A DNA stretch of 64,000 nt from Methanoculleus chikugoensis (GCF_019669965.1 NZ_AP019781.1:372001-436000); one strand, 5' to 3'; counted from the first letter of the stretch, positions 16,774-26,081 are shown. Program-made: numbers and translations. The notes: generated by a model not told the origin, from the letters alone.

Positions 16774-18527
16774 TGGAAAAAACAAACGAAAAAAGGGCTC
16801 AGGGAGTCCTGAAACGGATTTCAGGGCCGGTCGTCACTGCTGTCGGTCTCGACGCACACATGTACGACGTGGTGAAGGTCGGCAATGAAGAACTGATGGG
16901 GGAGGTCATCAAGATCCAGGGTGAGAACATCATCATCCAGGTCTACGAAGATACCGCCGGCATCAGACCCGGTGAGCCGGTGGGAAACACCGGTCTCTCG
17001 CTCGCTGTTGAACTCGGGCCCGGGCTGCTGACCAGTATCTACGACGGGATCCAGCGGCCGCTCGAGGTGCTCGTGGACAAGATGGGCAACTTCATCGAGC
17101 GCGGCGTCTCGGCACCCGGCCTCTCCCACGAGAAGAAGTGGGAGTTCGTGCCCACGGTGAAGAAGGGCGACGAAGTCAAGGCCGGCGATATCATCGGCAC
17201 GGTCCAGGAGACGAACATCGTCCATAAGGTCATGGTCCCGCCCCGGTCGAAGGGCGGTAAGGTCAAGAAGATCTCGGGCGGCAGTTTCACGGTCGACGAG
17301 ACCGTCTGCGTCCTCGAGGACGGCACCGAGATCGCGATGCTCCAGCGCTGGCCGGTCCGTGTGCCCCGTCCCGTGAAGGAGAAGTTGAACCCCGACGTCC
17401 CGCTGATCACCGGTCAGCGGATCCTGGACGGTCTCTTCCCCATCGCGAAGGGCGGAACGGCAGCCATTCCCGGCCCGTTCGGGAGCGGCAAGACGGTTAC
17501 CCAGCAGCAGCTCGCGAAGTGGTCGGACGCCGAGATCGTCGTCTACATCGGCTGCGGGGAGCGCGGCAACGAGATGACCGAGGTTCTGACGGAGTTCCCG
17601 GAACTCGAGGACCCGCAGACCGGCAAGCCGCTGATGGAGCGGACGGTGCTGATCGCGAACACCTCGAACATGCCGGTTGCGGCCCGTGAAGCGTCCGTGT
17701 ACACGGGGATCACGATCGCCGAGTACTTCCGCGACATGGGCTACGACGTCTCGCTGATGGCCGACTCCACCTCCCGGTGGGCGGAGGCGATGCGTGAGAT
17801 CTCGAGCCGTCTTGAGGAGATGCCCGGTGAGGAAGGGTATCCCGCGTACCTTGCGGCACGCCTCTCGGAGTTCTACGAGCGTGCGGGCCGTGTCACCTCC
17901 CTGAACGGTGAGGGCGGGTCCGTCTCCGTCATCGGCGCGGTTTCGCCGCCCGGCGGCGACTTCTCCGAGCCGGTCACCCAGAACACCCTGCGTATCGTCA
18001 AGGTCTTCTGGGCGCTGGACGCGAAGCTCTCGCAGCGCCGGCACTTCCCGGCGATCAACTGGCTGAACTCTTACTCGCTCTACCTCGACGCGCTCAGCGA
18101 GTGGTACGACAAGGAGGTCTCGCCCGAGTGGAACCCGCTCCGGGCGTGGGCGATGGGCGTCCTCCAGAAGGAGGCCGAACTCCAGGAGATCGTCCAGCTG
18201 GTCGGTTCCGATGCCCTGCCCGACGAGGAGCAGGTCACCATCGAGGTTGCGAGGATGATCCGTGAGATCTTCCTGCAGCAGAACGCCTACGATGCGGTGG
18301 ACACGTTCTGCCCGATGTCCAAGCAGTACGACATGATGAAGGCGATCAAGCACTACGCCGACCTCGCGCGTACCGCCCAGGCGGGCGGCGCGACCCCGCA
18401 GCAGGTCATCGGCGTGAAGAGCAAGAACGAGCTCCCCCAGATCAAGTTCATCAGGGACTACGAGCCCGAGCTTGAGAAGATCATGAAACAGATGGAAGCT
18501 GAATTCGACGCGCTGAGGGCGGTGTGA
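16773..18527 (+). CDS. ahaA: A-type ATP synthase catalytic subunit A
   Basis: 584-residue catalytic subunit. Walker [14 protein letters not shown], with the A-subunit-specific GPFGSG form, and the family insert near residues 110-200 are present. The ATG at 16773 is preferred; a GTG at 16764 would add three residues. The 1-base TAATG overlap with ahaF and the close junction with ahaB are usual for the operon. Confidence 0.95.
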   Translation: MEKTNEKRAQGVLKRISGPVVTAVGLDAHMYDVVKVGNEELMGEVIKIQGENIIIQVYEDTAGIRPGEPVGNTGLSLAVELGPGLLTSIYDGIQRPLEVLVDKMGNFIERGVSAPGLSHEKKWEFVPTVKKGDEVKAGDIIGTVQETNIVHKVMVPPRSKGGKVKKISGGSFTVDETVCVLEDGTEIAMLQRWPVRVPRPVKEKLNPDVPLITGQRILDGLFPIAKGGTAAIPGPFGSGKTVTQQQLAKWSDAEIVVYIGCGERGNEMTEVLTEFPELEDPQTGKPLMERTVLIANTSNMPVAAREASVYTGITIAEYFRDMGYDVSLMADSTSRWAEAMREISSRLEEMPGEEGYPAYLAARLSEFYERAGRVTSLNGEGGSVSVIGAVSPPGGDFSEPVTQNTLRIVKVFWALDAKLSQRRHFPAINWLNSYSLYLDALSEWYDKEVSPEWNPLRAWAMGVLQKEAELQEIVQLVGSDALPDEEQVTIEVARMIREIFLQQNAYDAVDTFCPMSKQYDMMKAIKHYADLARTAQAGGATPQQVIGVKSKNELPQIKFIRDYEPELEKIMKQMEAEFDALRAV

Positions 18528-18529
18528 CC

Positions 18530-19915
18530 ATGAAGGAGTACAGAACGGTTGCACAGATTGCGGGGCCGCTGGTATTCGTCGAGAAGACGGAGCCGGTCGG
18601 CTACAGCGAACTCGTCAACATCGTGACCGCCGACGGCACGGTCAAGCGCGGCCAGGTGCTGGATACGAGCGACGAGATCGTGGTCGTCCAGGTCTTCGAG
18701 ACCACTGCCGGCATCGGCAGGGACTCGGGCATCCGGTTCACCGGCGAGACGATCAAGATGCCGGTCGGAAAGGACATGCTCGGCCGTATCCTCTCCGGCG
18801 GCGGCAAACCGATCGACGGCGGCCCGGAGATCGTGCCCGAAAAGAGGCTCGAGATCACCGGTGCGGCCATCAACCCCTACGCCCGGTCGTCGCCTGAGGA
18901 TTTCATCCAGACAGGTATTTCGACGATCGACGGGACGAACACCCTCGTCCGCGGTCAGAAACTCCCGATCTTCTCGGCATCGGGTCTGCCCCACAACGAC
19001 GTGGCGCTCCAGATCGCCCGGCAGGCGAAGGTGCCCGGCTCGACCGAAGAGTTCGCCGTGGTCTTTGCGGCGATGGGTATCACCCGGGAAGAGGCCAACT
19101 ACTTCATGGCCGACTTCGAGAAGACCGGCGCTCTCGAGCGCTCGGTCGTCTTCCTGAACCTCGCGGACGACCCGGCCGTCGAGCGGACGATCACGCCGCG
19201 TCTCGCGCTCACGACCGCCGAGTACCTGGCGTTCGACCTCGGCTACCACGTGCTGGTCATCCTGACGGATATGACCAACTACTGCGAGGCGCTCCGTCAG
19301 ATCGGCGCGGCCCGTGAGGAAGTGCCCGGCCGGCGCGGTTACCCGGGTTACATGTACACCGACCTTGCAAGCATCTACGAGCGTGCGGGTATCATCAAGG
19401 GCGTCAAGGGCTCGGTGACCCAGATCCCGATCCTGACGATGCCGGGCGACGATATCACTCACCCGATCCCTGACCTGACCGGCTACATCACCGAAGGCCA
19501 GATCGTGGTCAACCGTGATCTGCACCGGAAGGGTATCTACCCGCCGATCAACGTGCTGCCGTCGCTGTCGCGTCTGATGAACCTCGGTATCGGACAGGGG
19601 CACACCCGCGAAGACCACAAGAAGGTCTCGGACCAGCTCTACGCGGCGTACGCGGAGGGTAACGATCTCCGGGGCCTGGTCGCCATCGTCGGGAAAGACG
19701 CGCTCTCGGAGCGCGACCGGATGTTCCTTGAGTTCGCCGACCTCTTCGAGGACCGGTTCGTCAGGCAGGGCCTCTACGAAGACCGGTCGATCGAGGAGAC
19801 GCTCGATCTCGGCTGGGAACTCCTTGCGACGCTGCCCGAAGAGCAGCTCGTCCGTATCGACCGCGAACTGATCCAGAAGTACCACCCGAAGTACCGGAAG
19901 AAGGCACAGGGGTAA
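18530..19915 (+). CDS. ahaB: A-type ATP synthase regulatory subunit B
   Basis: 461-residue non-catalytic nucleotide-binding subunit that alternates with A in the hexamer. It lacks a true P-loop, having [10 protein letters not shown] at that place as expected. The ATG at 18530 is used; a GTG at 18524 lies inside the ahaA stop and would add only two residues. Confidence 0.94.
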   Translation: MKEYRTVAQIAGPLVFVEKTEPVGYSELVNIVTADGTVKRGQVLDTSDEIVVVQVFETTAGIGRDSGIRFTGETIKMPVGKDMLGRILSGGGKPIDGGPEIVPEKRLEITGAAINPYARSSPEDFIQTGISTIDGTNTLVRGQKLPIFSASGLPHNDVALQIARQAKVPGSTEEFAVVFAAMGITREEANYFMADFEKTGALERSVVFLNLADDPAVERTITPRLALTTAEYLAFDLGYHVLVILTDMTNYCEALRQIGAAREEVPGRRGYPGYMYTDLASIYERAGIIKGVKGSVTQIPILTMPGDDITHPIPDLTGYITEGQIVVNRDLHRKGIYPPINVLPSLSRLMNLGIGQGHTREDHKKVSDQLYAAYAEGNDLRGLVAIVGKDALSERDRMFLEFADLFEDRFVRQGLYEDRSIEETLDLGWELLATLPEEQLVRIDRELIQKYHPKYRKKAQG

Positions 19916-19921
19916 GTATCC

Positions 19922-20548
19922 ATGGCGCTGCGAGATATCAAGCCGACCCGATCTGAGCTGATCAACGTCAAGCGACGGATCAAACTCTCGGAGCGCGGCT
20001 ATAACATCCTCAAGATGAAGCGCGATGGGCTGATCCTGGAGTTCTTCAAGGTGCTGCAACAGGCGAAAGACAGCCGCGGCGCTCTCCTGGAGCGTTACGA
20101 GCATGCAATGGAGATGATCGCCCTTGCGGAGACCGTCGAGGGCGCGATCGGGGTGAAGGCCGCCGCCTTCTCGGCAGCGGAAAGCCCCGCCATCTCCCTT
20201 AAAAGCAAGAACATCATGGGTGTCGTCGTCCCGGAGATCCAGGCGTCGTCCGTCAGGAAGGGCGTGCTCGACCGCGGCTACGGGATGCTCGGCACCTCCG
20301 CCGTCATCGACGAGACCGCGGAGGCGTTCGAGGATCTGCTCGAGGCGATCATCGAGGCCGCCGAGATCGAGACGACGATGAAGCGGCTGCTCGACGAGAT
20401 CGAGAGCACCAAGCGGCGCGTGAACGCGCTCGAGTTCAAGGTGATCCCCGAACTCTCCGAGGCCCGGGACTTCATCAAGATGCGGCTCGACGAGATGGAA
20501 CGTGAGGAGCTCTTCCGCCTGAAAAAGATTAAGGCACGGAGTGCCTGA
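19922..20548 (+). CDS. ahaD: A-type ATP synthase subunit D
   Basis: 208-residue central-stalk coiled-coil subunit (MALRDIKPTRSELINVKRRI; RDFIKMRLDEMEREELFRLK) that transmits rotation from the c-ring to A3B3. It is the last ATP synthase gene here; no small ahaG-like gene follows as in Methanosarcina. The next gene, pgk, starts 20 bases later with no terminator visible. Confidence 0.92.
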   Translation: MALRDIKPTRSELINVKRRIKLSERGYNILKMKRDGLILEFFKVLQQAKDSRGALLERYEHAMEMIALAETVEGAIGVKAAAFSAAESPAISLKSKNIMGVVVPEIQASSVRKGVLDRGYGMLGTSAVIDETAEAFEDLLEAIIEAAEIETTMKRLLDEIESTKRRVNALEFKVIPELSEARDFIKMRLDEMEREELFRLKKIKARSA

Positions 20549-20568
20549 AGAGAGACTGGTGATACCCG

Positions 20569-21783
20569 GTGGAGATCGGTACGCTCGCAGATACTGGGAA
20601 GTTGACGGGAACGGTGATGTTGCGGGTTGATTTCAACTCGCCCATCGATCCCTCCTCGAACCAGATCCTGGACGACAAACGGTTTCGGGAACACCTGCCG
20701 ACGGTACAGGCGCTCGAGGACGCGCGGCTTGTCGTCCTCACCCACCAGAGCAGGCCCGGCAAGAAGGATTTCACGACGCTTGAGGCGCATGCGGCGAAAC
20801 TGGAGCGGCTGCTCGGCCGCCCGGTGACGTATGTGGAGGACATCTTCGGGCGGTGCGCCCGGGATGCAATCCGGAGCGCGAAGCGCGGGGATGTCCTGAT
20901 GCTCGAGAACCTTCGGTTTGCCGCCGAGGAGAACCTGACCCTGAAGCCCGAGGAGGCGAAGAAGACCCTCCTCGTCCGGCGGCTGGCATCGATGGCCGAT
21001 GTGTACGTCAACGATGCGTTCGGCACGGCGCACCGGTCGCAGCCGTCGATCGTGGGGCTGCCGCTCGTGCTCCCGTCGGTGGCCGGTCTCCTGATGGAGA
21101 AGGAGGTCGCGAACCTCTCCCGGGTATTTTCCGGCGCCCCGCGTCCCGTCACCTTCGTGCTCGGCGGGACGAAGGTGGACGACTCGATAGCGGTCGCAGA
21201 GAACGTCCTCGCGCGAGGAACGGCCGACCGGGTGATCGTCGTCGGCGTGGTGGGAAACGTCTTTTTGCTTGCGGCGGGCCACGATATCGGGCGCCCGTCG
21301 GCCCGGCTGATCGACGACCTCGGCTACCGGGCTGAGATCGATAAGGCGAAAGACCTCCTCGAGTCCTACCGCGACCGGCTCTCTCTGCCGCACTCGGTCG
21401 CCGTCCGCGAAGACGGCGAGCGGGTCGAGTACCCCCTGGACGCCGTCCCGGAGGAGGCCCAGGTGCTCGACATCGGGAGCGACTCGATCGGGAGCCTCAC
21501 CAGGACGATCTCGGACTCGGGAACGGTCGTGGTGAACGGACCGGCGGGCCTCTTCGAGGAGGAGCAGTTCGCCGTCGGCACCTTCGAGCTCCTGAGGGCG
21601 GCGTCGACCGTGGAGTTCTCGGTGGTGGGCGGCGGGCATTCCGGCGCGGCCATCGAGCGGCTCGGCCTCGAGAGCGAGTTTACGCACATCTCCACCGGCG
21701 GAGGGGCGGCGATCGAGTTCCTGACCGGGAAGAAGATGCCGGCCATCGAGGCGCTGGAGATGTCCCGGAAGATCTTCGGCTGA
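20569..21783 (+). CDS. pgk: Phosphoglycerate kinase
   Basis: 404-residue cytoplasmic enzyme that converts 3-phosphoglycerate and ATP to 1,3-bisphosphoglycerate; in a methanogen it mostly serves gluconeogenesis. Signatures are MLRVDFNSPID, LTHQSRPGKKDF and GTAHRSQPSIVGL, with the nucleotide-binding GGGHSGAAIE segment near the C-terminus. It starts with GTG. It lies 20 bases behind ahaD and may be co-transcribed with the ATP synthase genes. Confidence 0.95.
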   Translation: MEIGTLADTGKLTGTVMLRVDFNSPIDPSSNQILDDKRFREHLPTVQALEDARLVVLTHQSRPGKKDFTTLEAHAAKLERLLGRPVTYVEDIFGRCARDAIRSAKRGDVLMLENLRFAAEENLTLKPEEAKKTLLVRRLASMADVYVNDAFGTAHRSQPSIVGLPLVLPSVAGLLMEKEVANLSRVFSGAPRPVTFVLGGTKVDDSIAVAENVLARGTADRVIVVGVVGNVFLLAAGHDIGRPSARLIDDLGYRAEIDKAKDLLESYRDRLSLPHSVAVREDGERVEYPLDAVPEEAQVLDIGSDSIGSLTRTISDSGTVVVNGPAGLFEEEQFAVGTFELLRAASTVEFSVVGGGHSGAAIERLGLESEFTHISTGGGAAIEFLTGKKMPAIEALEMSRKIFG

Positions 21784-21790
21784 GAGGCAC

Positions 21791-21810
21791 GAGCACCGCC
21801 GGGGTGCGAA
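21791..21810. repeat. REP-like hairpin repeat, copy 3 (inverted)
   Basis: GAGCACCGCCGGGGTGCGAA. It is the reverse-complement relative of the repeats at 5597 and 6007 (GAGCACCG, variable centre, GTGCGAA). It lies 8 bases behind the pgk stop, a position fit for a terminator-like or mRNA-stabilising hairpin. Confidence 0.45.
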
Positions 21811-21932
21811 CTGCGACGGGTCGCCGGAGCCGGAGCAGAAGCACCGGCGGTGCAGGTCGGCCCTATCTTTTCTCCGGTTTTCTGTTGTTCTTCCGTTGTA
21901 TCGTTACGTGAGGTTGCATTCCTCTCTTCACC

Positions 21933-21964
21933 GCCGGAGCATGCGAAACTGTGAATGCTCCGGC
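21933..21964. repeat. Perfect 10-bp inverted repeat
   Basis: GCCGGAGCAT and ATGCTCCGGC flank a 12-base loop. It could be the terminator hairpin for the pgk transcript or a protein-binding site. Confidence 0.45.
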
Positions 21965-22056
21965 TCATTGGGGACGTTTCCGACACAACAACTTCGGAGC
22001 GAGTTTTTGCAATCGGGGTGATGAGAAAAGGGAAGTGGAATCGACCTATAATATGG

Positions 22057-22255
22057 GGGTGGGGGGCCACACCCGAACGTTTCGTAGCCCGGTGTAATCT
22101 TGCTTGTGATTGCTGAACGCTGGTTCAGGGGCACGGGCGCCCCTGAACCGAACCCTTGCATCGTTGGTTGTAGAGTTTGATTGTGCAGATGGTTGTGGTG
22201 ATTGCTGATGGAATTGATTGACTGGTGAATGCTGGGTGTGGTAGTTCCCCGCTTC
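22057..22255 (+). ncRNA. Possible structured non-coding RNA
   Basis: A TATA-like CCTATAATATGG at 22045-22056 would start a transcript near 22075. It contains a perfect 11-bp stem (22122-22132 with 22139-22149, 6-base loop) and two copies of GTGATTGCTGA (near 22106 and 22198). No open frame is convincing here. No RNA family is recognised; boundaries are guesses. Confidence 0.25.
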
Positions 22256-22445
22256 AGTATTATCATGGGGAATATATATTATTTTCCAGTAAATATTGGG
22301 ACGAATATATGTCTCAAAATATTAAATGGGGATGCTATAAGGCATCGTTAACCGGAAGAGCTGTCATTATCCCGGAAAAAATTTGCGTGGGTGTTTATAT
22401 AGGCGACTGTCGGGTGACGCCCGGATCCGGTGCGGGTGCCGGCGT

Positions 22446-23303
22446 TCACTCCCGGAGGAGGGCGACCCGGGAGCCGACCGGGATGCCGATATCCGCGCCG
22501 ATCGGGCCGCATTTCACCGACATCAGGTAGGCGACGGGAGGGAGATCGCGGCCGTCGGAGAGCGACTCGTAGTTCGCCATGCCTTTCGCAATGACGAGCG
22601 TCGCGCGGTCGAGAGCGTCGGCGAGCGCCGGCGGGGCGTGTTCGCGGTTGAGCCCGAGTTCGGCAATGCCGTCCGTGGTGGGGGTGAGCAGGTCGACCCG
22701 GCGGTCGAGCCCGAGCGCCACGGCATCCTCCATCGTTGCGTCGTTTAAGATCGGGGCTCCCCGGACGGCGAACGCGACGTGCGCACCGTTCCTCTTGAGA
22801 TAATCGGCGAACAGGGCGTCAAAGACGATCTCTCCACAGTTGTCGGCGAGGTAGACCACCCGGGAGGCGAGCCTCTCGATCGCGGCGGTGTCGTCGACGG
22901 TCAGCCCCGCCGCAAACTCCCGGCGGAAGAACTCGACGAAGTTATCCGTGACGGTATGCGCCTGTGAACCGTAATCCAGCGTGTTGCCGATGACCGACGC
23001 AAGCGCAAGGTCGCGGAACGTCGCAAGTTCCCCGCGCACCGCCCGGCAGACAGCCGCCGCATCGGCGTTGTTGCCCTTCTTCAACGACCGGTAGGGGTCG
23101 GGATCGCCGATCATCCGGTAGGCGAGCCGGTGTACCCGGCTCGCGATGACGGGTGCGGGCACCGGATCGGCAGCGATGCGCTCAAGAAGGTTCCGGCACG
23201 CATCGACGATCTCGGAGACGCGCAGGGAATCGTCGATGCAGAGCCGGCTCTCGTACTCGACCCGGCTGATCAGGCAATCCGTGCAGTCTGCAGTCAACTT
23301 CAT
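22446..23303 (-). CDS. DUF89 family damage-control phosphatase (ARMT1-like)
   Basis: 285-residue metal-dependent phosphatase of the DUF89/ARMT1 class, which in other organisms removes damaged phosphometabolites. Signatures are the N-terminal MKLTADCTDCLISRV with a Cys pair, YLADNCGEIVFDALFADYL (metal-site Asp-Asn) and a C-terminal KCGPIGADIGIPVGS. The start is set at 23303; a longer frame to 23354 would run into the tRNA-Pro gene and loses the family-typical N-terminus. The substrate is unknown. Confidence 0.82.
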   Translation of the reverse strand: MKLTADCTDCLISRVEYESRLCIDDSLRVSEIVDACRNLLERIAADPVPAPVIASRVHRLAYRMIGDPDPYRSLKKGNNADAAAVCRAVRGELATFRDLALASVIGNTLDYGSQAHTVTDNFVEFFRREFAAGLTVDDTAAIERLASRVVYLADNCGEIVFDALFADYLKRNGAHVAFAVRGAPILNDATMEDAVALGLDRRVDLLTPTTDGIAELGLNREHAPPALADALDRATLVIAKGMANYESLSDGRDLPPVAYLMSVKCGPIGADIGIPVGSRVALLRE

Positions 23304-23345
23304 GCTACGGATAATTCTGTCGGGGACAGAGAAAAAATGGTCAGA

Positions 23346-23419
23346 TGGGGCCACTGCGATTTGAACGCAGGTCAGAAGACCCCCAGTCTCCTAGGATGGC
23401 CAGGCTACCCTATGGCCCC
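23346..23419 (-). tRNA. tRNA-Pro (anticodon GGG)
   Basis: 74 bases fold as a tRNA: acceptor GGGGCCA/TGGCCCC, a D-arm, anticodon stem GGAGA/TCTTC with loop CTGGGGG (anticodon GGG), T-arm CTGCG-TTCAAAT-CGCAG and discriminator A. CCA is not encoded, so it must be added by the CCA enzyme. A TATA box for this strand lies at 23445-23455. Confidence 0.92.
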
Positions 23420-23444
23420 TTCCCTACTACATATGCTCGAATTA

Positions 23445-23455
23445 CAGATATATCT
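23445..23455 (-). promoter_or_regulatory. TATA box of tRNA-Pro
   Basis: AGATATATCTG read on the minus strand, about 31 bases from the tRNA 5' end, the normal spacing for archaeal tRNA promoters. Confidence 0.6.
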
Positions 23456-23481
23456 TCGCTTTGCGGGGGAGGAGTGATCCT

Positions 23482-23688
23482 CTATCCGCGCGCTTTCTTG
23501 TACTCCTCGACGCTCTTTGTCAGTTGTTCCAGTTCGGTGCCGGTGATCTCCATTCTGCCGGTCAATGCTTCGACCTCTTTGAGAAGTTGCTGGATGCGCA
23601 CGTACATCACGTACATGATAAACAGCAGACAGACGATGGTTACCGAGAGCAGGACTATCATGACTGCGTTAATATCCATAGGTATCAT
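23482..23688 (-). CDS. 68-residue membrane protein with coiled-coil tail
   Basis: One membrane helix (NAVMIVLLSVTIVCLLFIMY) followed by a charged helical tail (QQLLKEVEALTGRMEITGTE). Its ATG overlaps the stop of the MinD-like gene by 4 bases (ATGA), so the two are translated together. It could be a membrane anchor or activator for the MinD-like ATPase, analogous in role but not in sequence to bacterial MinE; this is an inference from operon structure. Confidence 0.7.
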   Translation of the reverse strand: MIPMDINAVMIVLLSVTIVCLLFIMYVMYVRIQQLLKEVEALTGRMEITGTELEQLTKSVEEYKKARG

Positions 23689-24470
23689 GGTTCCCTCCTG
23701 AATAGTGCGCGGGCGAGCCGCTCGACAAATCCTTCCTGCACCTTGTGCGGCTCCTCCAGAACGGGGATGCCCGCCAACGTGGCTGCAATTCTTCTGAACG
23801 CTTTCGATGATTCGGAGCCTGGTGAACTGATGACGACCGGTGTCTTTGCCGCCGCCGCCCTTCGGACGTTTGCGTCTTCGGGCACCGTGTCGATGATCGG
23901 TACGCCGAGCGTCTTCTCGATCTTCCTCCGGTTCATGTCGGTCTCTTCCAGTGTCGCCCGGTTGAGGATAGCCCCTCCCATGGTGCCGCCGACCGTCTCC
24001 GTCAGGATCTTGATCTTCAGAGCATCCACGATCGATGAGAGTTCGGGGTTCACGACCAGCAGAACCTCGTCTGCCACGGTGAGCGGTATGACGCCATCCG
24101 TGCCGATTCCGGCGGGTGCATCGAGAAGCAGAAAATCACAACGGTCGGTGAGATCGCAGATCACGTCCCTGAGCCGTTCGGGGTTCGCGTTCTGGAACCC
24201 CTGGAGCGAGAGACCCGAGGGTACTACCTTGAGGCCGTACGGCCCCTCGTAGATCGCATCCCGGATGGACGCCTCTCCTGCCAGAACCTCGTGGAGCGTG
24301 ATCGGGGTTTCTGCAAGCCCCAATATCAGTCCGAGATTGGCCATCCCGACATCCGTGTCGACGATACACGTCTCCCTGCCGTGCTGTGCCAGTGCTATTC
24401 CCAGATTTGCGGTGACGGTCGTCTTTCCGGTTCCGCCTTTTCCGGAGGCGATAGCGTAGGCCCTGATCAT
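23685..24470 (-). CDS. MinD/ParA-like ATPase
   Basis: 261-residue deviant-Walker ATPase with KGGTGKTT (signature Lys present), the switch region DTDVGMANLG and LLDAPAGIG. Such proteins position cellular structures or control filaments and chemosensory arrays by ATP-dependent membrane cycling. The ATG at 24470 (MIRAYAIASGKGG) is preferred: the longer frame to 24545 passes through a TATA-like AAATAAATAAG at 24512-24522. Several MinD paralogues are usual in methanogens, so the exact cargo is unknown. Confidence 0.85.
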   Translation of the reverse strand: MIRAYAIASGKGGTGKTTVTANLGIALAQHGRETCIVDTDVGMANLGLILGLAETPITLHEVLAGEASIRDAIYEGPYGLKVVPSGLSLQGFQNANPERLRDVICDLTDRCDFLLLDAPAGIGTDGVIPLTVADEVLLVVNPELSSIVDALKIKILTETVGGTMGGAILNRATLEETDMNRRKIEKTLGVPIIDTVPEDANVRRAAAAKTPVVISSPGSESSKAFRRIAATLAGIPVLEEPHKVQEGFVERLARALFRREP

Positions 24471-24511
24471 CCAAAACCGTCTCAAGGATAGATCGTAGTT
24501 CCAAAACATAA

Positions 24512-24522
24512 ACTTATTTATT
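24512..24522 (-). promoter_or_regulatory. TATA box of the MinD operon
   Basis: AAATAAATAAG on the minus strand, 42-52 bases upstream of the ATG at 24470. Confidence 0.55.
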
Positions 24523-24800
24523 TGCCTCGTAAGATTGGAGAGCACAAATATCGTTTTTGAAGGCAGAGGTACTTTTTATGGGGTCATTCTGACTGGAAAC
24601 GGTCCGGAACACCTTCACGACCTGGTTTCACATGCCGCGGAGATGGTCGGCTCCGCGACAACAGAGTTTTCCCCCTCGGAGACCGCGACCCCGCGTTATG
24701 CGTGGCAAAAGCGAGTTAGCAAGGCGATTTGATGCAATGCAGATTCGATATTCATATATGATGCGAAGAAGATATCTCACTGAGATATTTTGGGGTCAGT

Positions 24801-25184
24801 ATGATGAGCCGTCATCCCTTTATGGGAGAGAGTGCCCGGAGGTACATCGATGAGATCCAGTCGGTCGTCGGTGTTACCGCATGCGCTCTCGTATCCAGTG
24901 AGGGCAGAATTCTGGGTAAACACTTCCCGGAAGGTGACCTTACATCGTCGCTTTTCGCGGCAATGTGCGCAACGGTCCTCGCGTCGGCGGAGGCTGCCTG
25001 CGGCAGCGTTGACGTAGAGCGGCCGTGCCTGGTCGCCGTTTCCTCAGCCGACGCTGCAATCCTCATCGTGAGCGTCGGGGAGGCCACTCTGATCACGGCG
25101 GTAATTGATAAGTCGGCAGATCTCCCAACAGTACAGAGACAGTTATTGGACATAGCAGCCAGGATCGGAGAGGAGGAGGCATGA
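24801..25184 (+). CDS. Roadblock/LC7 domain protein
   Basis: 127-residue roadblock/longin-type protein (EIQSVVGVTACALVSSEGRI, then a helix rich in Ala and a beta-strand VVAV-type core). In prokaryotes these act as GTPase-activating or scaffold proteins for small GTPases and in signalling complexes. TATA-like ATTCATATATG lies near 24750. It overlaps the response regulator gene by 4 bases, so the two act together. The first two codons are both ATG. Divergent from the MinD operon. Confidence 0.8.
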   Translation: MMSRHPFMGESARRYIDEIQSVVGVTACALVSSEGRILGKHFPEGDLTSSLFAAMCATVLASAEAACGSVDVERPCLVAVSSADAAILIVSVGEATLITAVIDKSADLPTVQRQLLDIAARIGEEEA

Positions 25185-25819
25185 TGTATACGATATTGGT
25201 TGTCGACGATAGCCCCATGATCGTCGATGTTTTTGTCACCATGCTGGAGCGTGGTGGCTATCGGCCGATCACCGCCTTCAGTGGCGGGGAGTGTCTTGAG
25301 GTCCTGAATGCGACCCCCCCTGACCTGGTCCTTCTGGACATCATGATGGAGCCGATGGACGGCTGGGAGACGCTCGAGCGGATCAAGACCAGCCCCGCGT
25401 TGCGGCATATCCCCGTCCTCATGCTGACCGCAAAACCCCTCACGCCCGAAGAGGCGAACGAATACGGCCCCTACATCGAGGACTACATCCTCAAGCCAAC
25501 CACCCATCACCAGCTCTACGAGGCCATCGAGCACGTGCTGGCACGCCGGCACTCAATCGCCACCAATATCGAGCGGGCGCGCGAAGCCGGCGTGGACCAA
25601 AAACTCGTCGACGAGTACGAACGTCTCGCAAAGAGCGTCGATATCAATCGCCGCCTCTTAAAGATCCTTGAGACAACCTACAGCATCAAAGATACCCGGG
25701 CGGGCATGGGTGAAGACATCACGAGGGCGATCAAGAGCATGGCGGCGAGCATCAAGATCCAGGAAGAGCGGCTGAATCAGGTTCGCACCCAGTTTGAAGG
25801 TCTTTTTGAGGCGCGTTGA
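25181..25819 (+). CDS. Response regulator (receiver plus helical tail)
   Basis: 212 residues: a CheY-like receiver (residues ~1-125) with the acidic pair in LVVDDS, phospho-Asp in LVLLDIMM, Thr in LMLTAK and the conserved Lys in ILKP. The remaining ~85 residues are helical and charged with no DNA-binding motif, so output is probably by protein contact. No histidine kinase is adjacent. The 4-base overlap with the roadblock gene suggests a two-protein signalling unit. Confidence 0.88.
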   Translation: MMYTILVVDDSPMIVDVFVTMLERGGYRPITAFSGGECLEVLNATPPDLVLLDIMMEPMDGWETLERIKTSPALRHIPVLMLTAKPLTPEEANEYGPYIEDYILKPTTHHQLYEAIEHVLARRHSIATNIERAREAGVDQKLVDEYERLAKSVDINRRLLKILETTYSIKDTRAGMGEDITRAIKSMAASIKIQEERLNQVRTQFEGLFEAR

Positions 25820-25930
25820 TCGACCTCGCTCTCCGGTTTGACGGCTCTGCCCCCAGATAAATCGATTTTAAGCCTGATTAGGGTTCCCTTCTGTTGCCCC
25901 TGGTGCATCGTGCCATCGTATTTTAGGAAT

Positions 25931-25952
25931 ATCCGTCGCTCTTCGCGTGAGG
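25931..25952 (-). repeat. 22-bp dispersed repeat, copy 2
   Basis: Reverse complement of the repeat at 5757-5778 with one mismatch. It is also part of a local inverted repeat: CTCTTCGCGTGAGG pairs imperfectly with CCTCACGCAAAAGAG beginning near 25970. The 262 bases between the response regulator and the PsiE-like gene hold nothing else recognised. Confidence 0.5.
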
Positions 25953-26081
25953 AGTGATAGAGAGCAACGCCTCACGCAAAAGAGGGCGAAGGATGTGAAA
26001 GGTGACAGTGTGGGGTTTATAGATTTAGGCGGCAACAAGCGCTATTATGGGTCTATTCGACGTTTAATGATTGACCCGGCA

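Larger units (their letters stand above)
21784..22445. other. 662-bp non-coding region with hairpins and an AT-rich patch
   Basis: No convincing gene. It contains, in order, a REP-like hairpin (21791-21810), a palindrome GCACCGGCGGTGC near 21841, a perfect 10-bp inverted repeat (21933-21942 with 21955-21964), a TATA-like site followed by a strong 11-bp hairpin (see the RNA candidate), and an AT-rich patch at 22255-22400. An open frame from 22310 runs into the antisense of the next gene and is not believed. Confidence 0.6.

Noticed and set aside
22106-22207. C/D or H/ACA guide RNA, based on repeated GTGATTGCTGA
   Set aside because: Box C/D spacing and kink-turn pairing do not fit; kept only as an unassigned RNA candidate.
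22225-22530. Plus-strand frame in the AT-rich patch
   Set aside because: Runs into the antisense of the DUF89 gene and lacks any recognised domain.
23304-23354. Upstream extension of the DUF89 protein
   Set aside because: The extension overlaps the tRNA-Pro gene and the family N-terminus begins at the ATG at 23303.
24535-24732. 65-codon TTG-started frame upstream of the roadblock gene
   Set aside because: Starts within the divergent promoter area, has no ribosome site and matches no family; kept only as unlikely.
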